Assembly (NCBI GenBank): GCA_902810075.1
Contig: LR778135.1
Coordinates: 2,728,001 to 2,792,000, forward strand
Length of the DNA: 64,000 nucleotides
Reading direction: 5' to 3'
Source: Ruminococcaceae bacterium BL-6
GTDB taxonomy: Bacteria > Bacillota > Clostridia > Oscillospirales > Acutalibacteraceae
The position numbers were made by a program, and so were the translations under genes. The first letter of the stretch is position 1; each line of letters begins with the position of its first letter. The notes beneath the pieces are model-generated. The model was given only the letters and a program-made list of their open reading frames with translations. It was not told the DNA's origin and ran no database searches. This document shows, piece after piece, positions 25,473-34,141 of this stretch.

Positions 25473-26338
25473 AACAAAGCTTCACCCTTTCCTTTTTTTC
25501 CATTTACTGAATATAATAACACTTTTTCAATATTTACGGGAAAATATTTATGATGATCAAATTGATAACTATCCTTCCGTATAAGCGCTCTAATACTATC
25601 AACAGATTTTATATAAAATAGGACTCCCTTTTTGCTGGAATCAAATGGTTCATTCCCATTAAAAACCACTTCTGCAAATTGGTTTTTAATGTCTTTTTGG
25701 TTTATCGTTAAAATAATTTTCCCTTTATGTAAAATGGTAACAATATCGGCAATTTTTTCAATATTACTTGTAATATGGGAAGAAAATAATATGGAAGCAT
25801 TTTGCTTTTTAATATAATCTAAATAGATTTGAAGAATTTCATCCCTGATAATAGGGTCCAGTCCTGTGGTTGGCTCATCTAAAATAAGAAGCTTTGGATG
25901 TGTCGATAATGTTATTGCTATATTTAATTTTGCTTTCATACCTTTAGAGTAAGATCCAATTCTTTTAGAAGGTGATAACTTAAGTCTGTCTATATATGAA
26001 AAATATATTTTATTATCCCAATTTTTAAATATAGGCTTCATAATGGTTGAAATGGCTTTTATGTCGAGACAGTCATCAAAATAGCACTGATCCAGGCCTA
26101 CCCCCAATTGCTCTTTTATTATTGATTCAAATTGAATATTATCTTTCCCGAAAATTTCGATTTTGCCATCATCTCTTCGAATTGCGTTCAAAATCAATTT
26201 AATGATCGTGGTCTTTCCTGCTCCGTTTTCACCAACTAATCCCATAATTTTCCCATAGGGTAAAGAAAGATTTACATGATCCAAAGTAAAATCATTATAA
26301 ACTTTCGTCAATCCATTTATTTCTAGGACATTTTTCAT
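25469..26338 (-). CDS. ABC transporter ATP-binding protein (antibiotic/peptide export type)
   Basis: 289 residues. Walker A is GENGAGKTT, the signature is YSKGMKAKLNIAI, Walker B is LLILDEPTTGLD, and the H-loop is SSHITSNIEKIA. The C-terminal 80 residues are divergent. The signature motif is SKGMK rather than SGGQ, which is common in the YhcH/YtrB-like exporter ATPases. I chose the ATG at 26338 (MKNVLEINGLTKVY); an ATG four codons upstream sits too close to gaggg. It is AT-rich like its partner permease. The nearest upstream sequence is transposase debris. Confidence 0.88.
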   Translation of the reverse strand: MKNVLEINGLTKVYNDFTLDHVNLSLPYGKIMGLVGENGAGKTTIIKLILNAIRRDDGKIEIFGKDNIQFESIIKEQLGVGLDQCYFDDCLDIKAISTIMKPIFKNWDNKIYFSYIDRLKLSPSKRIGSYSKGMKAKLNIAITLSTHPKLLILDEPTTGLDPIIRDEILQIYLDYIKKQNASILFSSHITSNIEKIADIVTILHKGKIILTINQKDIKNQFAEVVFNGNEPFDSSKKGVLFYIKSVDSIRALIRKDSYQFDHHKYFPVNIEKVLLYSVNGKKGKGEALL

Positions 26339-26423
26339 ATTTATTATCATTCCCTCTTAAATAAGATTGAAGATACAAAACAAAATGGAATTATTGACTA
26401 TAGATACTCTATTTTTTCACCCC

Positions 26424-26560
26424 AAAAGGCTGGGAAACGTGGGCACCCGACGAAGAATAACCACGACATGCTCAACGGAATACTTTGGATTGCCAGGAGC
26501 GACGCACAATGATGGAGACGGCCTGCTATGGGCCAGTATATGTTATTCAATTATTATTGT
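26424..26560 (+). pseudogene. IS5-family transposase N-terminal remnant
   Basis: One frame reads AGKRGHPTKNNHDMLNGILW then IARSDAQ and a TGA; the second frame then gives ACYGPVY. Together these resemble the IS5-type N-terminal block (N-x-x-MLNGILWILRTGAPWRDLP-x-xYGPW in family wording), broken by a stop and a frameshift, with the rest of the gene missing. It marks one edge of the AT-rich region. Confidence 0.6.
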
Positions 26561-26977
26561 CAATACAATTATAATGAATATTTTTCAACCATTCTTCATA
26601 TTTCTTCAACAATATTTTCCCACTTGCGCACTGTTCCCGGTTTTTCCTAGGTTGCTCCGATCATTCGTAAGCGGCTATGCGGCTTTGTCGTATTTGGCCT
26701 CTGCAAACCACTTCTTGTGAGCACAGCCAAAGGGGCAAGCGATCCTGCCATCTACAAATACTTTGTTATATTTGGGAAACATCTGATCCAACCGAACCGC
26801 TAAACAATTTTTGACGAATGATAATCTTACATCAGCTCCGAGTGCTGCCGACAAAGCAAGTGAAGACCTCGCAGGGCATCCCTCCGGGAACTCGGGCGGA
26901 ACGCAACGTCTTGTAGCAAAGGGCTGTTGCAAAACAAATTTTGGATAGCAAATCGCACCATAAAAGCAGTCAAAACA
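26560..26977. other. Intergenic stretch with probable mobile-element debris
   Basis: No supported gene. The segment 26915-26936 includes gggctgttgcaaaac, which resembles the terminal inverted repeat of several clostridial insertion sequences. The minus-strand frame 26675-26932 has a CxxxC segment (ACPFGCAHKKWFAEAKYDKAA) but no clear homologue. Probably the decayed far end of the element that brought in the AT-rich genes. Confidence 0.4.
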
Positions 26978-27024
26978 GGAAATGCGCTTCGAAATGGCTT
27001 TTGAAGGCCAGATCGAGGCGCATT
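26978..27024 (-). terminator. Hairpin behind the aminotransferase gene
   Basis: aatgcgcttcga is complementary to most of tcgaggcgcatt across a loop holding ggcttttgaaggcc. It closely resembles the terminator at 12138-12183, so it may be a copy of the same mobile hairpin. It lies about 130 bases beyond the aminotransferase stop. Confidence 0.4.
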
Positions 27025-27155
27025 TTGTGTGCTATTTTCTAACGAGGGCGTTTGCACTCTCCCCCCCGGTCTTGTCGGCGGAGCTTTTCCGGCCGCGGTC
27101 ACATCCCGGCAGCCATTTCGTCGATGCCGGATGATGCGCCCGGCCGGAACGCCTT

Positions 27156-28352
27156 TTATGGCTGCAGGGCTTTCAATGCTTTTTCGATCTGATCCATTCC
27201 GCGCGCGATGTTCTCCATCGACGTGGAATAGGAAATGCGCAGATATTCCGGGGCGTAAAACGCCGAGCCCGGAACAACCGCGACATAGGCCTGATCCAGA
27301 AGGAACGCGGCGACGCCGGCGGAATCGTTCAGCTTTTTCCCGTTGAACGTCCTGGAAAAAAGATGGTCGACCCTCGGCATGACATAGAAGGCCCCTTCCG
27401 GCTTGCGGCATTTCAGGCCCAGCTCGTTCAGGCGGCGCACGATGAAATCCCTGCGGCGCTCGAACTCCCGCACCATCGCGGCAAGGTCGTCCTGCGGCCC
27501 GCGGAGCGCCTCGATGCAGGCATCCTGCACCATGGTCGTTGCATTCGACGTGGTGTGCCCCTGAATCCCGTTGATCCTCCGGATGATCTCCTTTGGGGCG
27601 GCGACATATCCCGCACGCCAGCCCGTCATGGAATAGGCTTTGGAAAAGCCGTTGACCAGAATGCACCTTTGCCTCATCCCTTCGGAAACGGACGCCATGC
27701 AGATATGCTGTTTTCCGCCGTAGATCAGCTTTTCGTACACCTCGTCGGAAATGATGTAAAAGCCGTGCTTCTCCGCAAGCTCTGCCAGAGCGAGCAGGTC
27801 CCCGCGCGGATAGACCGCCCCGGTGGGATTGTTCGGGTTGTTCAGGATCAGCGCCTTCGTTTTCGGGGTGATCGCCCGCTCGATGGCGCCGATATCCAGA
27901 TAGAAGCTGCCATCTCCAAGACAGGGGACGAGAACCGGCTCCCCGTCCGCCAGCGTCAACATTTCCACATAGCTCACCCAGCACGGCGTCGGGATGATCA
28001 CTTCATCCCCGCTGTCTACCAGCGTGAAGATCGTGTTGAACAGCGGCTGCTTCGCCCCCGTGCCGTAAGAGATTTCGTCCGGCTCATAGCGGACCCCGTC
28101 GTCCCTGAAAAGCTTTTCGCAGATTGCCGCTCTCAGCTCCTGGATTCCCGGGATCGGGGTGTATTTCGTATGGCCCGCATCCAAAGAGCGTTTGCACGCT
28201 TCGCAGATATTGCGCGGCGTCGCAAAATCCGGCTCCCCCACATTGAATTTTATGACCTCCACGCCCTGGCTGCGCAGTGCGGCCACCTTTGCCGTCAGTT
28301 CCAGCGTGGCGGAAGGCTTTACCTTCAGCGCGCGTTTACTGAGTTCCAGCAT
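27156..28352 (-). CDS. Class I/II PLP-dependent aminotransferase (AspB-like)
   Basis: 398 residues. Fold type I aminotransferase: the substrate/phosphate region NVGEPDFATP, the NPNNPTG motif (ALILNNPNNPTGAV), PLP-binding Asp/Tyr in ISDEVYEKLIY, the Schiff-base lysine in NGFSKAYSMTGWR, and the C-terminal Arg in YLRISYSTS. It would move an amino group between an amino acid and a 2-oxo acid; the substrate range (Asp, aromatic, branched chain) cannot be settled. I chose the ATG at 28352 with gggagg upstream. Divergent from a LysR gene, which may regulate it. Confidence 0.9.
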   Translation of the reverse strand: MLELSKRALKVKPSATLELTAKVAALRSQGVEVIKFNVGEPDFATPRNICEACKRSLDAGHTKYTPIPGIQELRAAICEKLFRDDGVRYEPDEISYGTGAKQPLFNTIFTLVDSGDEVIIPTPCWVSYVEMLTLADGEPVLVPCLGDGSFYLDIGAIERAITPKTKALILNNPNNPTGAVYPRGDLLALAELAEKHGFYIISDEVYEKLIYGGKQHICMASVSEGMRQRCILVNGFSKAYSMTGWRAGYVAAPKEIIRRINGIQGHTTSNATTMVQDACIEALRGPQDDLAAMVREFERRRDFIVRRLNELGLKCRKPEGAFYVMPRVDHLFSRTFNGKKLNDSAGVAAFLLDQAYVAVVPGSAFYAPEYLRISYSTSMENIARGMDQIEKALKALQP

Positions 28353-28454
28353 CCTGATTTTCCTCCCTTTCGTTTTCTGCTTTGACAATAACACAAACCG
28401 GTATTATAATCAAATACATATAACATTATAATTATTATAGATATCCATTTATAT

Positions 28455-28514
28455 GGCAATTCCACTTTTAGAATTGCGAATCCGGATTTGTTCTGCATCA
28501 CAGCTGGAAATGCG
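28455..28514 (-). repeat. Interspersed hairpin repeat, short form
   Basis: A 60-base copy of the repeat family seen at 44511, 47115, 48636, 51431, 61414 and 61506, lacking the central GC-rich hairpin. Its core aatccggatttgt and ends ggcaattccac and cagctggaaatgcg match the others. It lies in the 5' leader of the LysR gene, ending just before its ribosome binding site. Confidence 0.6.
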
Positions 28515-28530
28515 ATAGGGAGGCATCGGA

Positions 28531-29541
28531 GTGTTTCAAACGATGAAATATGTCTACGAGGTTTACCGGGAGCAAAGCTTTTCCAAGGCCGCCAGAAACC
28601 TTTATATTTCCCAGCCCTCGCTGAGCGCGACGATCAAAAAGCTGGAAAAGGAGCTGGGGCTGACCATCTTCGACCGAAGCTCCGTTCCCGTGCGCCTGAC
28701 GGAGGCCGGGGAAATCTATCTGGAAACGGTAAAAAAAATTCTGAACCTGGAAAGCGAGCTGGAAGTCCGCCTTCAGAATTATTCGGGGCTGAAAGCCGGC
28801 ACCATCCGGCTGGGCGCGCCGCACTTTTTCGCTTCGTTCCTCCTTTCCACAATGATTTCCGCGTTTTCCGCGAAATACCCGGGGATTCAGATTCACCTGG
28901 ACGAAACCAACACGCCGGAGCTTCAGGAGAGGGTCCTCAATGCCCGGACGGATCTGATCGTAGATTCCTGCGATTTCGACGAAACCCTGTTCACCAGCTA
29001 CCCGCTGATGGAGGAGCACATGCTGCTCGCCGTACCGGCCGGGTACCCCATCAACAGCCGCCTTGCATCATACCGGCTGAGCCCCCGGGACATCCGCGAA
29101 AACGTCCATCTGCGGGAATCGTGCCCGGCGGTTTCCCCGGCTGCGTTCCGGAAGCTGCCGTTTCTGATGCTGCGGCACGGGCACATCACCCACGATTTCG
29201 CGGTGGGGCTGTTCCGGAAATACCGTTTTTCCCCGAAAATCGCCATGTACCTGGATCAGCTCATGACCTGCTACAACCTGGCCGCACAGCAGATGGGAGC
29301 CTCTTTTGTGTCCGACACCGTCGTCAAGCTGACAAAAACGGATGCCGACGTGTTCCTGTATCAGATCGACGACCCGAAGGCCAGCCGCCTCATTTATCTG
29401 GCGCATAAGAAAAGCCGCTGGATTCCCCGCGTCGTGCAGGAATTCATCGCGGTATCCCAGACGCTTTTCCCGTTCCCCGCGGCGCAAAAAAGCGCCCAGG
29501 CTTCAGAGCCGCGCGGCCCTCACGACGGTGTATCCCCGTGA
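28531..29541 (+). CDS. LysR family transcriptional regulator
   Basis: 336 residues: N-terminal HTH (EQSFSKAARNLYISQPSLSA, TIKKLEKELGLTIFDR) and a LysR effector-binding domain (about 92-300). The start is GTG at 28531 with aggga gg seven bases upstream; ATG at 28543 is a possible alternative. It is divergent from the aminotransferase and convergent with the drug exporter, whose 3' end it overlaps by 22 bases on opposite strands. The C-terminal 25 residues are a low-complexity tail that exists only because of this overlap. Confidence 0.88.
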   Translation: MFQTMKYVYEVYREQSFSKAARNLYISQPSLSATIKKLEKELGLTIFDRSSVPVRLTEAGEIYLETVKKILNLESELEVRLQNYSGLKAGTIRLGAPHFFASFLLSTMISAFSAKYPGIQIHLDETNTPELQERVLNARTDLIVDSCDFDETLFTSYPLMEEHMLLAVPAGYPINSRLASYRLSPRDIRENVHLRESCPAVSPAAFRKLPFLMLRHGHITHDFAVGLFRKYRFSPKIAMYLDQLMTCYNLAAQQMGASFVSDTVVKLTKTDADVFLYQIDDPKASRLIYLAHKKSRWIPRVVQEFIAVSQTLFPFPAAQKSAQASEPRGPHDGVSP

Positions 29542-31040
29542 GTCTGCCCGGGCTGTGCATCCGCAGTTTGCTCCGACAGCGTATCCGCGGCCTGCTCCGG
29601 AAGGGGGGAATCCCCGCCCTCCTGCCTGCGGCGCCCGTACATCCGGATCCCGGTCACGAGAACGCCGACCAGGCAGACGCCGGCCGCCGCAATGTAGGCA
29701 AGGCGCATGCCGAACAGGAACGCGTCGTTCCTGCCCGGGACATAGCTGGTGACGCGGCGGCCGAGCTTTGCGCTCATTCCTCCGTACAGGACGGCGGTGG
29801 AGAGGGAGATGCCGACGGCGAATCCGACGTTGCGGATCAGCGCGTTGACGCTTCCCCCGATCCCAAGCTTTTCCCGCGGCACCATCGACATCACCAGAGA
29901 ATTGTTCGGGGACTGGAACAGCCCGTTTCCGAGCGACATCAGGCCGATAAAGACGCCCATGACGCTGTACACGGGGTGCTCGTCCAGCGTGGCCATCAGC
30001 AGAAGGCCCGCGCTGGTCAGCGCAAGGCCGATCAGCGTGAGGAGCTCCGAGCCGAACCGGTCGGAAAGATACCCGCTGACCGGCGCGGCCAGCGACAGGA
30101 CAAGCGGGTAAATCGTCATATAAAGCCCCGCCTGGCCGGGGGACATGCCGAGGGCGTTCTGCAGATAGAACGGCAGGACGATGTTGGCGCACGAAATGGC
30201 GACAAACGACGTGAACGCGCAGAAAATGCTGACGGAAAACCATCTGTTTTCAAAAATCGTCAGATCCAGCAGCGGCATCCGGGCCTTTTTTTCGGTCAGC
30301 AAAAAGATGACGAAAGAAACGGCGGAAACGGCAAACAGGAGCAGCATCCACGGGTTGGAATAGCCGACGCTCTGCCCGTATTCCAGCGCGATGAACAGGG
30401 GGGCGACCGAAAAGGTGAACAGCACCGCGCCAACCGCATCCAGCTTCTCTTTCTTCTCGGTGTCCTTCCCGCCGGAAAATTTCAGGTTTGCGAAATAAGC
30501 CGCCAGGCCGATGGGAACGTTGACCCAGAACAGGTATTCCCAGCTTGCGAAGGAGATGATGAATCCCCCCAGCGCGGGGCCGACCAGCGTGCCCAGCGCG
30601 ACGGCCGTGCCGTTGATCCCCAGCGCGCGCCCGCGCTCCTGCGGCGGGAACGTCCTCGTGATGATCCCCTGGCTGTTCGCCATGGTGGCCGCCGCCCCCA
30701 CCGCCTGCACCGCTCGCGCCGCGAGCAGCAGGGGCAGGGTGTGGGTCACCCCGCACAGAAAAGAGCCGATGGTAAAGACCAGAAGGCCCTGCCGGAAAAT
30801 CCGGCCCTGCCCCTTCAGGTCGCCCAGGCGGCCGAAGAACAGGATGCACACGGTGATCACGATCAGGTAGGCGGTGATCACCCAGGCAATGTCCCCGGTG
30901 CCGACGTGCAGCGCCTCGGCCATGGTGGGCAGGGCGACGTTGACGATGCTGCTGTCCAGTGTGGACATAAAGGTTGAAACGACGGTGATCAGTAAAATGA
31001 CCCATCTGCTTCGATCGAACTCCGTTGTTTTTGTTTTCAC
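29520..31040 (-). CDS. DHA2-family (EmrB/QacA) multidrug efflux MFS transporter
   Basis: 506 residues with 14 membrane helices. Motifs are LDSSIVNVALPTMA in helix 1 (the DHA2 signature), GDLKGQGRIF after helix 2 and RAVQAVGAAATMANSQGII in helix 4. It would export drugs or other amphiphiles by proton antiport. The start is GTG at 31040, overlapping the MarR stop as GTGA, with agggaaggg upstream; longer frames would run into marR. The C-terminal tail (after about 465) is charged and low-complexity. MarR-MFS pairs are a standard inducible efflux unit. Confidence 0.92.
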   Translation of the reverse strand: MKTKTTEFDRSRWVILLITVVSTFMSTLDSSIVNVALPTMAEALHVGTGDIAWVITAYLIVITVCILFFGRLGDLKGQGRIFRQGLLVFTIGSFLCGVTHTLPLLLAARAVQAVGAAATMANSQGIITRTFPPQERGRALGINGTAVALGTLVGPALGGFIISFASWEYLFWVNVPIGLAAYFANLKFSGGKDTEKKEKLDAVGAVLFTFSVAPLFIALEYGQSVGYSNPWMLLLFAVSAVSFVIFLLTEKKARMPLLDLTIFENRWFSVSIFCAFTSFVAISCANIVLPFYLQNALGMSPGQAGLYMTIYPLVLSLAAPVSGYLSDRFGSELLTLIGLALTSAGLLLMATLDEHPVYSVMGVFIGLMSLGNGLFQSPNNSLVMSMVPREKLGIGGSVNALIRNVGFAVGISLSTAVLYGGMSAKLGRRVTSYVPGRNDAFLFGMRLAYIAAAGVCLVGVLVTGIRMYGRRRQEGGDSPLPEQAADTLSEQTADAQPGQTHGDTPS

Positions 31041-31489
31041 TTGAATGAACCCTTCCCTTTGCATTCCAGATTGCCTGCGTTTTTCTCCATACGGCCCAGC
31101 AGGCGGGCCGCCGCATCCTTTTCCTCCCCGGTCATTCCGGCCGTAAGGATGCCGATGCACCGCATGATTTCCCGGCGGATCTTCGGGATGCACTCCCGCG
31201 CGCGGTCGGTCAGATAAAGCTGAAAAGCGCGGGAATCCGACGCGTCCGGGACTTTTTCCAGGTATCCACCCGCCATCAGCTTCTGGATGGTCCGGGTGGA
31301 CATGGCCTTGTCCACCCCGACCCTTCTGCTGACGGTATCCAGATTGATCCCCTCCTCGTCCGACAGCGCCAGAAGATAAGGGTAGGAACCGCTGGTCAGC
31401 CCGTATTTTTTCAGCGCGCAGTCAAGGTGCGACTGTGTTTTCCGCATGATGTGGGCGCACGATTTGATCAGGAATCTCTGTTCTCCCAT
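31037..31489 (-). CDS. MarR family transcriptional regulator
   Basis: 150 residues. A winged helix in the middle (INLDTVSRRVGVDKAMSTRT, IQKLMAGGYLEKVPDASDSR) is flanked by dimerisation helices, as in the family. It overlaps the efflux gene and sits behind a promoter that carries a perfect palindrome, so it most likely represses itself and the pump, and releases DNA on binding a phenolic or drug ligand. Confidence 0.92.
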   Translation of the reverse strand: MGEQRFLIKSCAHIMRKTQSHLDCALKKYGLTSGSYPYLLALSDEEGINLDTVSRRVGVDKAMSTRTIQKLMAGGYLEKVPDASDSRAFQLYLTDRARECIPKIRREIMRCIGILTAGMTGEEKDAAARLLGRMEKNAGNLECKGKGSFK

Positions 31490-31592
31490 TATGGCTCTCC
31501 GCTTTCTGAGGCCTCGTTTGAAAAATCAAGGAGCTGGCCTATTGTCGTTTTCTTCTTCTAACAAGGCCTGGCCTTTTCCTCTTATCTTATCC

Positions 31593-31627
31593 ATTATAAA
31601 ATTATATAGTTGACTTGTCAACTATAT
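31593..31627 (-). promoter_or_regulatory. Consensus promoter with MarR-type operator
   Basis: Minus strand: -35 TTGACA (31621-31616), spacer 17, -10 TATAAT (31598-31593). The palindrome atatagttgac-tt-gtcaactatat (31604-31627, perfect 11-bp arms) overlaps the -35 and spacer. Confidence 0.88.
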
Positions 31628-31667
31628 GAGCCCGCTTTTTTTCAAATAAATCCGACAGGATTCCATC

Positions 31668-31705
31668 GAAAAAGCCCTTCTTCCGACCGCGGAAGAAGGG
31701 CTTTT
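31668..31705 (-). terminator. Terminator of the etf/dehydrogenase operon
   Basis: aaaaagcccttcttccg pairs perfectly with cggaagaagggcttttt (about 31669-31685 with 31689-31705). T run on both strands. Confidence 0.88.
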
Positions 31706-31719
31706 TCGTTTTGTGCGGA

Positions 31720-33123
31720 TCAGTCGAACACATTGCCCGGGCTGAGGATCCCGTTCGGGTCGAACACCTTCTTGATCCCCTTCATCAGCTCGATCTGACG
31801 CTGCGGGAACTGCAGGGGCATATGTTTCTTGCGCAGCTTTCCGGTTCCGTGCTCCGCCGTCACTGTTCCGCCGTGTTTGATGGCCACGCGGTAGATTTCC
31901 TGCTTCAGCTCCTCGTAATGCTCGGGGAGCTTTCCGTTGTCGCCTAAAATGAAGTTGTGGATGTTGCCGTCGCCGATGTGGCCCAGCGACACGATCTGGC
32001 GGCCGTATTTTTTGGCCAGCGCGTTGACCTCGTCAAAGAACTGCGGCAGGGCCGACGGCGGGACCGCCGCATCCATGATGTCCGCGATATTGTCCTTGTA
32101 CGGGCCGTACGCGTTGCTTCTGATCTCGAGCAGGCGCCGCTGCTCCTTCTCGCTGTCCGCGACGATGCTGTCCACCGCGTGGTGCTTTTCGCAGATGGAG
32201 ACGATTTTCTCGCTGTTGCTGTAAAGCAGGTCCTCCGTCGGCTCCTCCACGATGAACATCAGGTCGACCGAGCCCTTGGTGCAGGGCCATGTGGTGCCGA
32301 GCTGCTGGGCCGATTTTTCCGAAACGATCCGGTCCACATATTCCACGGCGAGCGGGGTGATTCCCTCCTGAAGGATATCCGGAACGGCGTTCGTCGCGTC
32401 GTCGTAATTGTCGAACGAAACAAGGAGCGTGCCGGTGTGGCTGCTTCTGGCGTACAGGCGCAGCGTCACCTTCGTGATGACGCCCAGCACGCCCTCGCTG
32501 CCGATCATCAGGTTCAGAAGGTCGAGTCCCATGTTGTTTTTCAGCAGCTTGCCGCCGAACGTGACGATTTCGCCGGTGGGCAGGACGACCTCAAGCGCCT
32601 TGACGTGGTTGCGCATGATGCCGTGCTTCACCGCGCGCGTGCCGCCCGCGTTTTCCGCGACCATGCCGCCGATCTGCGCGCCTTCGTCGCCGGGATGAAC
32701 CGGGAAGAACAGGCGGCTCTTTTTCAGCGTCTCGAGCAGGGTGGACAGCGTGGCGCCCGATTCCAGCGTGATCATCAGGTCTTTTTCATCCAGCTCGACC
32801 ACCTTGTTGAGCCGCTCGATGGAAAGGATGATGCTCGGCACCGTCGGAATCGCGCCGGCGACGACGCCCGTTCCGCCCCCGCGCACGACGACGGGAAGCT
32901 TCTCGCGGTTGGCGTATTTCAGGATTTCAGAAATCTCCTGCGGGTTCGCGGGCTTTGCCACGACGCAGGAGCCCGACGCCTCCGGCCGCAGCAGGGGCTC
33001 GGTCTGGTCGTACAGATAGCTCTGGATTTTATCGGAAGCGTTGACAGCCCAGTCCTCCCCGACGATTTTCCGAAGCTCCCCCAACACTTTTTCCGGTGAT
33101 TCCACCAGCAGATTGGCACTCAT
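31720..33123 (-). CDS. FAD-binding 2-hydroxyacid dehydrogenase (GlcD/LctD type), Etf-linked
   Basis: 467 residues. FAD_binding_4 domain (about 45-185; VVVRGGGTGVVAGAIP, HPGDEGAQIGGMVAENAGG) and C-terminal FAD-oxidase domain (about 215-465; SLGHIGDGNIHNFI, TVTAEHGTGKLRKKHM). The order etfB-etfA-dehydrogenase is that of the Acetobacterium woodii lctBCD genes, where the complex oxidises lactate with NAD using reduced ferredoxin to drive the uphill step. By analogy it oxidises lactate or another 2-hydroxy acid. Start ATG at 33123 follows aaaggag. It is transcribed behind two tandem T-boxes, which is not expected for lactate use. A paralogue is encoded divergently at 35993. Confidence 0.88.
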   Translation of the reverse strand: MSANLLVESPEKVLGELRKIVGEDWAVNASDKIQSYLYDQTEPLLRPEASGSCVVAKPANPQEISEILKYANREKLPVVVRGGGTGVVAGAIPTVPSIILSIERLNKVVELDEKDLMITLESGATLSTLLETLKKSRLFFPVHPGDEGAQIGGMVAENAGGTRAVKHGIMRNHVKALEVVLPTGEIVTFGGKLLKNNMGLDLLNLMIGSEGVLGVITKVTLRLYARSSHTGTLLVSFDNYDDATNAVPDILQEGITPLAVEYVDRIVSEKSAQQLGTTWPCTKGSVDLMFIVEEPTEDLLYSNSEKIVSICEKHHAVDSIVADSEKEQRRLLEIRSNAYGPYKDNIADIMDAAVPPSALPQFFDEVNALAKKYGRQIVSLGHIGDGNIHNFILGDNGKLPEHYEELKQEIYRVAIKHGGTVTAEHGTGKLRKKHMPLQFPQRQIELMKGIKKVFDPNGILSPGNVFD

Positions 33124-33154
33124 ATCAAATTTCTCCTTTCAAATATCGGCCCGT

Positions 33155-34141
33155 TTATTTGGCTTTGGCGGCGTGGATTTTCCGGATCAGCTCCGGGACG
33201 GCCCTGTACAGATCCTCGCAGATCCCGATGTCCGCGATGTTGAAAATGGGCGCGGACGGATCCGAATTGATCGCCGCGATATACCCGGATTCCCGCATGC
33301 CGGCAAGATGCTGCGGCGCGCCGGAGATTCCGCAGGCGATGTAAAGCTTCGGCTTTACCCGGCTGCCGCTGTACCCCACCTGGCATTCCCGGCCGATCAG
33401 CCCGTCGTCCACGATCGCGCGGCTGGCGCCCACCTGGCCGCCGAGCAGCTCCGCAAGCTCCCGGATCATGCCGAGGTCCTTCGCTTCCTTCACGCCGCGC
33501 CCGGCGGCGACGATCACCTCCGCATCCGAGATGTCCGCTTCCTGCGATTTCAGCTCCGACACCACCTCGGCCAGACGGTCGGCGGGATCCGGCAGCTCGA
33601 CGCGGACGACTTCCCCTTTGCGGCTTTCGTCCCGTGCGGCCTCGGGGAATTCCTTGTACCGCACGGTCGCCATCTGGGGAAGCGTGTCCGTCTTGATGTG
33701 CGCCAGAATATTTTCGCTGAACGCTGGGCGGATCTGGACCAGGCGCCCGTCCTCATCCAGCTCCAGCCCCGTGCAGTCGGCCGTCAGGCCGGTACCGAGC
33801 GCGGCCGCGAGGCGGGGAGCTACCGAACGCCCGAAGCTCGTCGCGCCCATCAGGCAGATGCCCGGCTCCGCGTCGCGGACGACCTGCTTGAAAAAGCGCG
33901 TGAGCAGCAGCTCATCCGGCGTGTCGAACCGCTTCTCCGCGCCGAAAAACACCGTCTGAGCGCCGCGGAAAACCAGTTCCTCCGCCGGAAGCACCTCCGG
34001 CCCGGCGACGGCGCACCAGACCGGCAGGCCGCATTCCCGGGAGAGCTCCGCGGCCTTTCCCAGAAGCTCGTAGGTCACCTTATGGAGCTTTCCGTGTTTC
34101 TGTTCCGCCAGAACAAGAATTCCCTTTCCGATTTTCTGCAT
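33155..34141 (-). CDS. etfA: Electron transfer flavoprotein alpha subunit
   Basis: 328 residues. N-terminal ETF domain and C-terminal FAD domain (GRGVKEAKDL, QVGYSGSRVKPKLYIACGIS in two pieces, APIFNIADIGICEDLYRAVP). It binds FAD and passes electrons between the partner dehydrogenase and EtfB. No N-terminal ferredoxin domain is present, in contrast to the longer LctC of A. woodii, so a bound FeS route to ferredoxin is not evident in this subunit. Starts within the etfB stop region, with aaaggagg upstream; clearly cotranscribed. Confidence 0.95.
   Translation of the reverse strand: MQKIGKGILVLAEQKHGKLHKVTYELLGKAAELSRECGLPVWCAVAGPEVLPAEELVFRGAQTVFFGAEKRFDTPDELLLTRFFKQVVRDAEPGICLMGATSFGRSVAPRLAAALGTGLTADCTGLELDEDGRLVQIRPAFSENILAHIKTDTLPQMATVRYKEFPEAARDESRKGEVVRVELPDPADRLAEVVSELKSQEADISDAEVIVAAGRGVKEAKDLGMIRELAELLGGQVGASRAIVDDGLIGRECQVGYSGSRVKPKLYIACGISGAPQHLAGMRESGYIAAINSDPSAPIFNIADIGICEDLYRAVPELIRKIHAAKAK

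Noticed and set aside
26675..26932. Minus-strand 85-codon frame with ACPFGCAHKKWF
   Set aside because: No homologue recognised and it extends over IS-end-like sequence; treated as mobile-element debris.
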